64,000 bases of DNA from Betaproteobacteria bacterium. GTDB taxonomy: Bacteria; Pseudomonadota; Gammaproteobacteria; Burkholderiales; Burkholderiaceae_F. A model generated the notes under the pieces. That model did not search any database. It saw only the letters and a list, made by a program, of their open reading frames with translations, and was not told the origin of the DNA. Position numbers and translations under genes: made by a program. Location: NCBI GenBank assembly GCA_016861185.1, contig BOKW01000002.1:310001-374000 (forward strand), read 5' to 3'. Below are positions 1 through 7,864 of this stretch, in pieces (position 1 is the stretch's first letter; every line of letters starts with the position of its first letter).

Positions 1-644
1 GGTCGCGCCGGATCGAACGAACGCAGCGTCCACCAGATGCGCGTCTCGAACATCTTCTGTGTCGGTTGCGGCTGCGCCGGCAGGCCGCCGAGCACCGACC
101 CGCGGTGCTGCGCGAGCCGCTCGAGATCGAGCACCTGTGCGCCCGCGCGTCGAAGCTCGCCGAGCAGCCGGCTCTTGCCGCTGCCGGTGGTGCCGCAGAT
201 CACGCGAAACTCGAAGCGTGCCGGCAGATCCTGCAGCGCGGCGACGACGGCGCGGCGATACGCGCGATAGCCGCCCTCGAGCTGCCGCGCGTGCCAGCCG
301 ATGCGCGTCAGCACGTGCGTCATCGCGCCGCTGCGCGCGCCGCCGCGCCAGCAATACACGAGCGGCCGCCACTCGCGCGATTTGTCGGAGAACAGCGCTT
401 CGACGTGGCGCGCGATGTTGCGCGCCGCCAGCACCGCGCCGCGCCGACGCGCCGCGAACGCCGACACTTGCTTGTGCAGCGTACCGACCTCGGCGCGTTC
501 GGCGTCGTCGAGCACGGGCACGTTCAGTGCGCCCGGGACATGATCCTCGGCGAACTCGCCCGGGCTGCGCACGTCGAGGATCGCGTCGAATTGCGCGAGC
601 TGGGCGAGCGCCTCATCGCAGGCGATCGGCGGGCGATCGACCAT
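1..644 (-). CDS. mnmH: tRNA 2-selenouridine synthase MnmH/SelU (partial, C-terminus outside window)
   Basis: Exchanges sulfur for selenium (via geranylation) on 2-thiouridine at the wobble position of tRNAs. The first 214 residues are visible. An N-terminal rhodanese-like domain carries the catalytic loop YCWRGG with Cys near residue 98, followed by a P-loop (GTTGSGKS) near residue 150. This rhodanese plus P-loop arrangement is diagnostic for the family; full-length members are about 350-370 residues. The ATG lies one base after the TGA of the upstream esterase gene, so the two are probably co-transcribed and translationally coupled. The window edge cuts the gene after the P-loop region. Selenium use by the cell is implied but no selenophosphate synthase is in this window. 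Confidence 0.93.
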   Translation of the reverse strand, partial: MVDRPPIACDEALAQLAQFDAILDVRSPGEFAEDHVPGALNVPVLDDAERAEVGTLHKQVSAFAARRRGAVLAARNIARHVEALFSDKSREWRPLVYCWRGGARSGAMTHVLTRIGWHARQLEGGYRAYRRAVVAALQDLPARFEFRVICGTTGSGKSRLLGELRRAGAQVLDLERLAQHRGSVLGGLPAQPQPTQKMFETRIWWTLRSFDPAR

Positions 645-645
645 G

Positions 646-1284
646 TCAGCGCGGCGCCGCGAGCAGCGGCTTCAGGTGCGGCCACACGTTGTGGAGCATC
701 AACGGCTGCGCCTTTTCGTTCGGGTGGATGCGGTCGGCCTGGAAGTACTCGAGCCGCTCGGCGAAGCCGTCGAGCAGGAAAGGCGCGAGCGCGACCTTGC
801 GCCGGCGCGCCAGCTCCTCGAACGTGGATGCAAAGCGCTCGGCATAGTCGCGCCCGTAGTTCGGCGGCACGCGAACGCCGACAAGCAGTACGCGCGCGCC
901 GGCGGTGCGGCTCGCGTCGATCATCGCGGCGAGGTTGTCGCGCATCGCGTTGACCGGCAGGCCGCGCAGGCCATCGTTGGCGCCGAGTTCGATCACGACC
1001 ACCGCCGGTCGGTGCTGTTTCAGCAACGCGGGCAGGCGCGTGCGCCCGCCGCTCGTGGTTTCTCCGCTGATGCTCGCGTTCACGACGCTATACTTCGCGC
1101 CGTCCCGCGCGAGGCGGTCGGCGAGCAGCTTCACCCAGCCGGTATCGCGCGGCAGACCGTATTCGGCCGACAGACTGTCGCCCAGCACGAGCACCACCGG
1201 CGCCTGCGCGGCGACGGCCGCGCAAGCCGCAGTCAGCAGGGCGATGCCGGCGAGCCAGCGCCGCGCGAGTCTTCCAGGTTTCAT
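646..1284 (-). CDS. tesA: Secreted GDSL esterase / TesA-like acyl-CoA thioesterase I
   Basis: A 212-residue SGNH hydrolase, probably a periplasmic arylesterase, thioesterase or lysophospholipase. A signal peptide with a twin-Arg-like start and an Ala-rich core ends near AQA. SGNH blocks are clear: GDSLSAEYGL holds the nucleophile Ser, SGETTSGG the oxyanion Gly, GANDGLRG the Asn, and DRIHPN the Asp and His. Length and order match TesA. It is divergent from the YbbA-type ATPase with only 24 bases between start codons, the usual tesA/ybbA arrangement in proteobacteria. The start was chosen at the Met preceding the signal peptide; the reading frame stays open upstream but only antisense to the ATPase. 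Confidence 0.92.
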   Translation of the reverse strand: MKPGRLARRWLAGIALLTAACAAVAAQAPVVLVLGDSLSAEYGLPRDTGWVKLLADRLARDGAKYSVVNASISGETTSGGRTRLPALLKQHRPAVVVIELGANDGLRGLPVNAMRDNLAAMIDASRTAGARVLLVGVRVPPNYGRDYAERFASTFEELARRRKVALAPFLLDGFAERLEYFQADRIHPNEKAQPLMLHNVWPHLKPLLAAPR

Positions 1285-1308
1285 CACGGATGGGCCTCCG
1301 AGCCATCG

Positions 1309-2019
1309 ATGACGAACAACGCGCTCGAAGCCGAAGGGCTGACCAAGATCGTGCAGGACGCGACGGGCAGCCTGACCATCGTGGATGATATCAACCTGAC
1401 CATCGAGCCCGGCGAAACGGTCGCGATCGTCGGCGCGTCGGGCTCGGGCAAGTCGACGCTGCTCGGTCTGCTCGCGGGGCTCGACGTGCCGACGCGCGGC
1501 ACCGTTCGGCTGTTCGGGCAGGATCTGTTCGCGCTCGACGAGGACGGCCGCGCGCGCGTGCGCGCCGAGCGCATCGGGTTCGTGTTCCAGTCGTTCCAGC
1601 TTCTGCCGCATCTGAGCGCGCTCGAGAACGTGCTGCTGCCGCTCGAGCTGTCCGGCCGCGCGCCCGACGGGCAGACGCCGCTCGATGCCGCGCGCGCGCT
1701 GCTCGCGCGCGTGGGACTCGCCGAGCGCCTGTCGCATTATCCGAAGTACCTGTCGGGCGGAGAGCAACAGCGCGTGGCGCTCGCGCGCGCCTTCGTCGGC
1801 CGGCCGCCGATCCTGCTCGCCGACGAGCCGACCGGCAGCCTCGACGCGCGCACCGGTGCGGCGGTGATCGATCTGATCTTCGAGCTGAACCGCGAGCGCG
1901 GCTCCACGCTCGTTTTGGTCACGCACGATCCGGAGATCGCGGCGCTGTGCAGCCGGCGCGTCGAGCTGCACGCCGGACGGATCAAGGACGAATCAGGCTT
2001 GGGCGTCCTGCCCGCGTAG
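1309..2019 (+). CDS. ybbA: ABC transporter ATP-binding protein, YbbA/LolD family
   Basis: A 236-residue ATPase of the MacB/LolD class, which powers mechanotransmission-type exporters rather than substrate import. It has Walker A GASGSGKST, signature LSGGEQQRVALAR, Walker B ILLADEPTGSLD and H-loop VTHD. Its divergent neighbour is tesA, as in E. coli ybbA-tesA. The YbbP-like permease partner normally found next to it is not downstream here; the next gene is on the opposite strand, so the partner must be encoded elsewhere or be absent. The last 27 bases overlap the 3' end of the convergent nnr gene. Start chosen at MTNNALEAEGL, in line with the family N-terminus. Confidence 0.9.
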   Translation: MTNNALEAEGLTKIVQDATGSLTIVDDINLTIEPGETVAIVGASGSGKSTLLGLLAGLDVPTRGTVRLFGQDLFALDEDGRARVRAERIGFVFQSFQLLPHLSALENVLLPLELSGRAPDGQTPLDAARALLARVGLAERLSHYPKYLSGGEQQRVALARAFVGRPPILLADEPTGSLDARTGAAVIDLIFELNRERGSTLVLVTHDPEIAALCSRRVELHAGRIKDESGLGVLPA

Positions 2020-3453
2020 CCGCACCAGCACGCGCGCCGCGCGCGCCGCGAGTTCCCCTGCGACGAGGCCCACGTCGCCGCCGTACTCGTCAGCAGCACG
2101 ACCGTGCAGCCATGCCGCGGCGAGGGCGGCCTGGATCGGTTCGATGCCCTGCGCGACGAACGCACCGATCATGCCCGCGAGCACGTCGCCCGTGCCCGCG
2201 GTGGCGAGCGCCGGTCCACCGGTCGGATTGATCCACCAGCGCCCCGCGGGATGCGCGATCACCGTTCCAGCGCCCTTGAGCACCACGATCGACGCCGTTT
2301 GCCGCGCCAGCGCACGCGCAGCGGCGACGCGATCGGCCTGCACTTCGTGCGCGGTTGCGCCGAGCAGTCGCGCGGCTTCGAGCGGGTGCGGCGTCAATAC
2401 GCGGCCGGCCGCGTGTGCCTCGAAGATCCCGGCGAAGCGCGCGCGGTCGGCGAGCAGGTTCAATGCATCGGCATCGACGACCAATGGCACCGAACGTTCG
2501 AAGGCGGCGGCAAGCGCGCCGGCCGCTGCAGCGTCCGTCGCGAGCCCGCAGCCGACGACGATCGCATCGACTTGAGCGAGCGACGCCAGCCGACGGAACA
2601 TCAGCTCCGGCTGCGCGGGGTCGAAGCGCAGATCCGGCGCACCGATGCACTCGACGTAGACGCGGCCGGCGCCGAGCCGCAACGCGGCGCGCGCGGCGAG
2701 CAGCGGCGCGCCGACCATGCCGAGCCCGCCGCCGACGATGGCGACGCTCCCGAACGATCCCTTGTGCGTATTGCGCGGCCGCCGCGCGAGCAGGGTCTCG
2801 AACTGATCGGTATCAACGAGCGCGCCCTCCGCCTCCGGCGCATCGACGCCGAGCATGTCGACGATGACTTCGCCGGCCGCATCGCAGCCGTCGGCCGTGT
2901 ACAGGCCGGGCTTGGCGCCGAGGAAGGTGCAGGTCGCATCCGCGTGCACGCCGTCCACGCCTCCGACCCAGACGCCGCGATCGGCATCGAGTCCGCTCGG
3001 CACGTCGAGCGCGACGACGAAAGCAGCCTGCGACTCGATCCAGCGGACCGCGTCGAAGTAGCGGCCGGCGAGCGGGCGTGCCAGCCCGATGCCGAACAGC
3101 GCATCGACGACGACGCCGGGACGCCGCTCTGCGGGCAGCTCGTGCAGCACGCGTCCGCCGTCTGCCTGCCAGGCCGCGCGCGCGGCGCGCGCATCGTCGG
3201 TGACGGACTCGGCGAGCGCGACGCATTCGACCGCATGCCCGCGTGCCGCCAGCTCGCGCGCGCACGCGTAACCGTCGCCGCCGTTGTTGCCGGGGCCGCA
3301 GACGATCAGCGCCGCGCGCGCCTCGCCCAAGTGCGCGTCGATCCACGCGGCCGCGGCGCGCCCGGCCCGCTGCATCAGCGTTCCGGCGGGCAGGTCCGCC
3401 GCGTCCGCTTCGATCGTGCGCAGCTCCGCGGTCGTGTATAGCCCGATGCTCAT
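1993..3453 (-). CDS. nnr: Bifunctional NAD(P)H-hydrate epimerase / ADP-dependent NAD(P)HX dehydratase
   Basis: Repairs hydrated NADH and NADPH. The 486-residue protein is a fusion of an N-terminal YjeF_N epimerase domain (residues about 1-210, motif GPGNNGGDGYACAREL) and a C-terminal ribokinase-like dehydratase domain. The C-terminal domain has NTHKGSFGSVAIVGG, LTPHPLEAARLL and the nucleotide/catalytic motif ATAGTGDVLAG. Length and domain order are those of the E. coli fusion. The 3' end overlaps that of ybbA tail-to-tail. It follows dadA by 9 bases on the same strand and may be co-transcribed with it. Confidence 0.95.
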   Translation of the reverse strand: MSIGLYTTAELRTIEADAADLPAGTLMQRAGRAAAAWIDAHLGEARAALIVCGPGNNGGDGYACARELAARGHAVECVALAESVTDDARAARAAWQADGGRVLHELPAERRPGVVVDALFGIGLARPLAGRYFDAVRWIESQAAFVVALDVPSGLDADRGVWVGGVDGVHADATCTFLGAKPGLYTADGCDAAGEVIVDMLGVDAPEAEGALVDTDQFETLLARRPRNTHKGSFGSVAIVGGGLGMVGAPLLAARAALRLGAGRVYVECIGAPDLRFDPAQPELMFRRLASLAQVDAIVVGCGLATDAAAAGALAAAFERSVPLVVDADALNLLADRARFAGIFEAHAAGRVLTPHPLEAARLLGATAHEVQADRVAAARALARQTASIVVLKGAGTVIAHPAGRWWINPTGGPALATAGTGDVLAGMIGAFVAQGIEPIQAALAAAWLHGRAADEYGGDVGLVAGELAARAARVLVRLRGQDAQA

Positions 3454-3462
3454 GCCGACATG

Positions 3463-4749
3463 CTAAGCCTCGTCCTGAGCTTGTCGAAGGGCCGCATGCG
3501 GTGGGCCGTATCTGTCCAACGTCAGCCCGTCCAGGTCGATTTCCGGCGCGCGCCCGCCGATCAGATCGGCGACGATACGCGCCGACCCGCAGGCCATCGC
3601 CCAGCCGGTCGAGCCGTGACCCAGGTTCAGGAACAGGTTCGGATAGGCGGTGCCGCCGAGGATCGGCGGGCCGTCGGGCAGCATCGGTCGCGCGCCGACC
3701 CAGAAGCGGGCTTGCGCGTAGCTCGCCGCCGCGGGAAACCAGTCGCGCGCGACTTTGAGCAGCGTGCGCAGCGCGGCTTCGCGCAGTTTCATTCCGCGCG
3801 AACCGACTTCGGCCGTTCCCGCCGCCCGCAGGCGCTGACCGAAGCGCGTGATCGCGACCTTGTACGTCTCGTCCATCACCGCGAGCTGCGGTGCGTGCTC
3901 GTGCCGGGTGATCGTCACCGTCGCCGAATAGCCCTTGACCGGCAGCAAGGGCAGGTCGATCGCCAGCGGCGCGAGCAGCCGCCCGCTGTCGGCGCCGGCG
4001 GCGACGACGTAGGCGTCGGCCCGCACGCGGCCGTCGGCAAGCTGCAGACTTTCGATGCGACCTGCGGCGGCCTCGAAGCGCAGCGCCTCGGCGCCGAAGC
4101 GAAAGCGCACGCCGTCGGCCTCGCAGATGTCCTTGAGGCGCCGGGCGAACACCGCGCAGTTGCCGGTTTCGTCTTCCGGCAGATGCAGCCCGCCGGCCAG
4201 CGGCGCCTGCCCGGCGAGCGCTGGTTCGAGCGCGCGGCAAGCCGCCGCGTCGAGCAACTGGTGGGGCACGCCTGCCTCGCGCAGCATGTCGCGCGCGGGC
4301 GCGGTGCGCTCCAGCTCGTGCGCGCTGCGGAACAACTGCAGGTAGCCCTGTCCCTGCTCGTAGTCGATGCCGTGCCGTTCGCGCACCTCGTGCAGACAGC
4401 GCCGGCTGTAATAGGCGAGCCGCTGCATCCGTTCGCGATTGACCCGAAAGCGCTCGACGGCGCATTCGCCGAGCCAGCGGCGCAGCCAACGCCACAACGC
4501 GGGATCGAGGCGGGGGCGGAAGACGACCGGCGCTTCGCGCTTGAACAGATACGCGAGCACCTTGGACGGCATGCCCGGTTGAGCCCACGGCCCGACATAG
4601 GCGGGGGCGAGCACGCCGGCGTTGGCGAAACTGCCTTCCTGCGCGACGCCGCCGCGGCGGTCGATGACGGTGACTTCGAATCCCTGCTGGCGCAGCGCAT
4701 GGGCGGTGGTGACGCCGATGATGCCTGCGCCGACGACGGCGACGTGCAT
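3463..4749 (-). CDS. dadA: D-amino acid dehydrogenase small subunit-type FAD oxidoreductase (DadA)
   Basis: Oxidises D-amino acids to 2-oxo acids, feeding electrons to the membrane respiratory chain. The 428-residue protein starts with an FAD-binding dinucleotide motif (VAVVGAGIIGVTTAHAL). It carries DAO features throughout, including GYSATVTITR, the ARFWVGARPMLPDGPP segment, and NLGHGSTGWAMACGSA near the C-terminus. Start chosen at MHVAVVGAG, with an AGAAGG ribosome site five bases upstream. The last residues (LRQAQDEA) are encoded by a repeat element also found elsewhere in the window, so the natural C-terminus was probably replaced or extended. It lies downstream of the TRAP genes in the same direction. 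Substrate is not determined; D-alanine is the classical one. Confidence 0.88.
   Translation of the reverse strand: MHVAVVGAGIIGVTTAHALRQQGFEVTVIDRRGGVAQEGSFANAGVLAPAYVGPWAQPGMPSKVLAYLFKREAPVVFRPRLDPALWRWLRRWLGECAVERFRVNRERMQRLAYYSRRCLHEVRERHGIDYEQGQGYLQLFRSAHELERTAPARDMLREAGVPHQLLDAAACRALEPALAGQAPLAGGLHLPEDETGNCAVFARRLKDICEADGVRFRFGAEALRFEAAAGRIESLQLADGRVRADAYVVAAGADSGRLLAPLAIDLPLLPVKGYSATVTITRHEHAPQLAVMDETYKVAITRFGQRLRAAGTAEVGSRGMKLREAALRTLLKVARDWFPAAASYAQARFWVGARPMLPDGPPILGGTAYPNLFLNLGHGSTGWAMACGSARIVADLIGGRAPEIDLDGLTLDRYGPPHAALRQAQDEA
3474..3492 (+). repeat. REP-like 19-bp element, copy 1 (in dadA 3' end)
   Basis: Sequence CCTGAGCTTGTCGAAGGGC. The same core recurs at 18424-18442 (reverse orientation) and 49793-49811. 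Here it sits inside the dadA coding region just before the stop and encodes the RQAQD tail in the reverse frame. Elements of this type (GTCCTGAGC-TGTCGAAGG) are widespread dispersed repeats in proteobacterial genomes. Confidence 0.7.
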
Positions 4750-4763
4750 GGAGCCTTCTTTTT

Positions 4764-4798
4764 CCGGCGCACCCGCGCCGGCAACGGCGCGCATTCTA
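4764..4798 (-). promoter_or_regulatory. dadA leader: hairpin and possible -10 box
   Basis: Between dctM and dadA the reverse strand shows TAGAAT (4798-4793), five of six matches to the sigma-70 -10 consensus. A perfect hairpin follows (CCGGCGC / GCGCCGG, 4764-4781), then the AGAAGG ribosome site and the dadA ATG. No convincing -35 was found. The hairpin has an A-run, not a T-run, after it in the dadA direction, so it is not a terminator for the TRAP operon; it could instead affect dadA translation. Confidence 0.35.
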
Positions 4799-4830
4799 TG
4801 CGCACGCCGATACGGCGCACGCGCCGCAGA

Positions 4831-6129
4831 TCAAAGCTTCATCTGGCTGGGCAGATAGGTGACGAGCGCGGGGAACAGATAGATCAGCAGCACCGCGACG
4901 ACCATCATCAGGAAGTAAGGGAAGGCGGCGCGCGCGATGTAGCTGATCTGGTGCTTCGTCATGCCCTGCATCACGAACAGGTTGAACCCGACCGGCGGCG
5001 TGATCTGCGCCATCTCGACGACCAGCACAACAAAGATGCCGAACCACAGCAGGTCGATGCCCGCAGTCTGCAGCGTCGGCAGCAGCACCGCCATCGTCAG
5101 CACCACCATGCTGATGCCGTCGAGAAAGCAGCCGAGCACGATGTAGAAAACCATCAGCGCCATCAGCAGCGCGAACGGCGGCAGTCCGAGCCCGCCGATC
5201 GCTTCGGCCAGATGGCGCGGCAGGCCGATGAAGCCCATCGCCAGTGACAGGAAGGCCGAACCCGCGAGGATCAGCGCGATCATGCAGTACAGCCGCGTGG
5301 CGCCCATCAGAGAACCCCAGAAGCTGCGCCAGTTGAGCGCGCGCTGCGCGGCGGCCAGCACCAGCGCGCCGACGACGCCGAGCGCCGCGGCTTCGGTCGC
5401 CGTGGCCACGCCGGTGTAGATCGATCCGAGCACGGCGAGGATCAGCAGCATCACCGGGATCAGGTGGCGCGATTCGGCGAGCTTCTCGCGCAGCGACAGC
5501 GCCGCGTCGGCGGGCGGGATCGCGCCCCGGTTGCGCAGCGACCAGACGATCGTGTAGCCCATGAACAGTCCGGCCAGCAGCAACCCGGGAACGATGCCGG
5601 CGATGAAGAGCTTGCCGATCGACACGTCGGCCGCGACGCCGTAGACGATCATGATGATCGACGGCGGGATCAGCAGCCCGAGCGTTCCGGCGCCGGCGAG
5701 CGTGCCGACCGACATGATCTGCGGGTAGTTGCGGCGCGCCAGTTCCGGCAGCGACATCTTGCCGATCGTCGCGCAGGTGGCGGCCGACGAGCCCGACACC
5801 GCGGCGAAGATCGTGCAGCCGACGATGTTCACGTGCAACAGCCGCCCGGGCACGCGCTGTAGCCACGGCGCAAGGCCGCGGAACAGGCCTTCCGACAGTC
5901 GCGTCTTCAGCAGGATCTCGCCCATCCAGATGAACAGCGGCAGCGCGGTCAGCGTCCAGCTCGACAGCGATCCCCAGACCGTCAGCGCGAGCGCATCGCC
6001 GCCCGGGCGCGTCGTGAACAGCTCCATGCCGATCCACGCCACGCCGAGCACGGCGATGCCGATCCAGACGCCCGCGCCGAGGATCGCGAACATCGCGACG
6101 ATCAGAACGACGGCGATCAGCACGTCCAT
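4831..6129 (-). CDS. TRAP transporter large permease DctM (system 1)
   Basis: The 12-helix membrane subunit that carries substrate and sodium in a tripartite ATP-independent transporter. The 432-residue sequence is hydrophobic throughout. It contains family hallmarks: GSSAATCATIGKMSLPEL, GTLAGAGTLGLLIPPSI, TEAAALGVVGAL and MAQITPPVGFNLFV. Its start lies six bases after the stop of the small permease gene. It forms an operon with dctQ and dctP upstream and possibly dadA and nnr downstream, which would suggest an amino acid or 2-oxo acid substrate. The sequence alone does not fix the substrate. Confidence 0.93.
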   Translation of the reverse strand: MDVLIAVVLIVAMFAILGAGVWIGIAVLGVAWIGMELFTTRPGGDALALTVWGSLSSWTLTALPLFIWMGEILLKTRLSEGLFRGLAPWLQRVPGRLLHVNIVGCTIFAAVSGSSAATCATIGKMSLPELARRNYPQIMSVGTLAGAGTLGLLIPPSIIMIVYGVAADVSIGKLFIAGIVPGLLLAGLFMGYTIVWSLRNRGAIPPADAALSLREKLAESRHLIPVMLLILAVLGSIYTGVATATEAAALGVVGALVLAAAQRALNWRSFWGSLMGATRLYCMIALILAGSAFLSLAMGFIGLPRHLAEAIGGLGLPPFALLMALMVFYIVLGCFLDGISMVVLTMAVLLPTLQTAGIDLLWFGIFVVLVVEMAQITPPVGFNLFVMQGMTKHQISYIARAAFPYFLMMVVAVLLIYLFPALVTYLPSQMKL

Positions 6130-6135
6130 GCCGCT

Positions 6136-6651
6136 TCACTCGATCTGCGTCGGCTCGCCGCCCGCTGCGCTCGGCGGCAGCTGCCGCGTGCGCAACGCGT
6201 AGATCAGCTCCTCGAGAAACGCGAGGAACAGCCCGCCGAGGCCGATCGCCATCGAAAGCTGCGGGATCCACAGCGGCGTCGCGTCGACGTTCTGCGACAC
6301 GTCGTGATAGACGTAGGAGCCCCAGACGAGCTTGGCCGCGAACCACGCGAAATAGCCCGACAGGAAGGTCGCCACCGCGAGGCAGAAGACCTCGATCCAC
6401 CAGCGCGGCCGGCCCGTGAAGCGCTGGATGATCAGCGTCACGCGGATATGGTCGCCGTGCCGCAAAGCGACCGCCAGCGCGAGGAAAGAGCCGGCGGCGA
6501 GCGTGTAGCCGGCGTAGGCGTCCACGCCCGCCATCGAGTAGCCGAGCTGGCGGCCGACGATGTTGCCGACCTCGATGATCAGGGTGGCGAGGATGAACAG
6601 CGCACCGAGCGCGCCGAGGAGGCGGTAGAAAGGGTCGAGCAGGCTGCGCAT
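6136..6651 (-). CDS. TRAP transporter small permease DctQ (system 1)
   Basis: A four-helix membrane subunit of 171 residues that scaffolds the large permease. Typical DctQ features are an N-terminal helix with IEVGNIVGRQLG, a second segment AGYTLAAGSFLALAVALRHGDHIRV, and two further helices, the last ending LEELIYALR. It lies between dctP and dctM in the canonical order. A GC-rich hairpin separates it from dctP, which probably sets binding protein above permease levels. Confidence 0.9.
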   Translation of the reverse strand: MRSLLDPFYRLLGALGALFILATLIIEVGNIVGRQLGYSMAGVDAYAGYTLAAGSFLALAVALRHGDHIRVTLIIQRFTGRPRWWIEVFCLAVATFLSGYFAWFAAKLVWGSYVYHDVSQNVDATPLWIPQLSMAIGLGGLFLAFLEELIYALRTRQLPPSAAGGEPTQIE

Positions 6652-6688
6652 CCGCCGGCCGGGCGTGACGGGTTCGGGGCGGGAAGGG

Positions 6689-6712
6689 CCCGCCGGCCTG
6701 CGCGCCGGCGGG
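6689..6712 (-). terminator. Intra-operon hairpin between dctP and dctQ (attenuator-like)
   Basis: A perfect 9-bp stem (CCCGCCGGC / GCCGGCGGG) with a 6-base loop lies in the 73-base gap after dctP. There is no T-run on the transcribed (reverse) strand, so it is more likely to protect the dctP mRNA 3' end or attenuate transcription than to terminate it fully. Confidence 0.5.
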
Positions 6713-6724
6713 TCTGGATGATGT

Positions 6725-7693
6725 TTACTTGCGGAAGCTGGAGATGATCGCCTGGCCGTCGGCGCCCGCTTTCTTCAACCATTCGTCGAGCATCGTTTCG
6801 CCCAGCTTCGCCAGTTCGCCCCTGAACTGCGCGTTCGGCTCGTAGACGGTCATCTTGTTCGAACGCAGCGTGGCGAGCGTCTCGTTCGTGTACTCGCGCA
6901 TGCGCTTCCAGCCGCGCTCCTCCGCATCGCGCGCCGCCTTCACGACCGCGTCCTGCGTGGCCTTGTCGAGCTTGTCGAATTCCTTCTGGTTGACGATCAC
7001 CATGTTCTTCGGCAGCCAGGCGTCGACGGCTGCAAAGTGCGTCAGGTTCTCCCAGACCTTCGAATCGACGCCGGTCGCGCCCGAGGACATGAACGAGTCG
7101 GCCACGCCGGTGGCAAGCGCCTGCGACAGCTCGGCCGCCTGGATCGTCAGCGGCTGCGCGCCGACGAGCTGCGCGATGCGCGTGGTGGCCGGGTTGTAGG
7201 CGCGCCATTTCAGGCCCTTCATGTCCGCGGTCGAATTGAGCATCTTCTTCGTGTAGATGCCCTGCGGCGGCCACGCGACCGCGTACAGCAGCCTGATGCC
7301 CTGCGCGGCAAGGATCTTCTCGACCACCGGCCTTTGTGCCTGCCACAGCTTGTACGACGCATCGAAGCTGGTCGCGACGAACGGCACCGAGTCGACGCCG
7401 AACACCGGGTTCTCGTTCTCCAGCAGGCTCATCAGCACTTCGCCGATCTGTGCCTGGCCTGTCTGCACAGCGCGCTTGATCTCGGGCGCCTTGAACAGCG
7501 CGCCGTTCGGATGCACGGTGATCGCGAGCTTGCCGCCGGTGGCCTTAGCGACGTCGGCGGCGAACTGGTTCAGATTCTGCGTGTGCGGATTGCCGGCGGG
7601 ATAGGCCGCGGGCAGGTCCCACTTCGTTTGGGCGGACACGGCGACGACGGCGCCGGTCAACGCCAGTGCAACCAGCGTTCGAACTGTTCTCAT
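6725..7693 (-). CDS. TRAP transporter solute-binding protein DctP (system 1)
   Basis: A periplasmic solute receptor of 322 residues. It has a signal peptide (residues 1 to about 21, cleaved near VSAQ) and the DctP fold. The substrate-anchoring Arg lies in the segment MKGLKWRAYNP, followed by the conserved AAELSQALATGVADSFMSS hinge region. ATG is preceded by GGAG. It is the first gene of the reverse-strand TRAP operon and is divergent from the LysR gene across 170 bases, so that regulator may control it. The acid substrate is not evident from sequence. Confidence 0.93.
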   Translation of the reverse strand: MRTVRTLVALALTGAVVAVSAQTKWDLPAAYPAGNPHTQNLNQFAADVAKATGGKLAITVHPNGALFKAPEIKRAVQTGQAQIGEVLMSLLENENPVFGVDSVPFVATSFDASYKLWQAQRPVVEKILAAQGIRLLYAVAWPPQGIYTKKMLNSTADMKGLKWRAYNPATTRIAQLVGAQPLTIQAAELSQALATGVADSFMSSGATGVDSKVWENLTHFAAVDAWLPKNMVIVNQKEFDKLDKATQDAVVKAARDAEERGWKRMREYTNETLATLRSNKMTVYEPNAQFRGELAKLGETMLDEWLKKAGADGQAIISSFRK

Positions 7694-7813
7694 GGAGTCT
7701 CCTTGCGCTCTGTCCGGATGAAGCAGGCGGACTGTACCGCGAGCGCCCCGCCGATGCAGCGGTTCGGGCGTCCGGTCGCCTCGTCACCGTAGCATTCGCG
7801 CAAAGGAGGATAC

Positions 7814-7864
7814 TTGCCGTCGCACCGCGCGCGACCGCGGGCGGGTCCGGTCGAGGGGACTTGA
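7814..7864 (+). other. Possible 16-codon leader peptide ahead of the LysR gene
   Basis: A strong ribosome site (AAAGGAGGA, 7802-7810) sits four bases before a TTG that opens a 16-codon frame. Its TGA (7862-7864) overlaps the ATG of the LysR gene as TGATG. The encoded peptide is rich in Pro, Arg and Gly. The geometry suits translational coupling, but the LysR gene also has its own GAGGGG site. The divergent dctP/lysR region (7694-7863) must also hold both promoters; I could not pick clear boxes. Confidence 0.3.
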
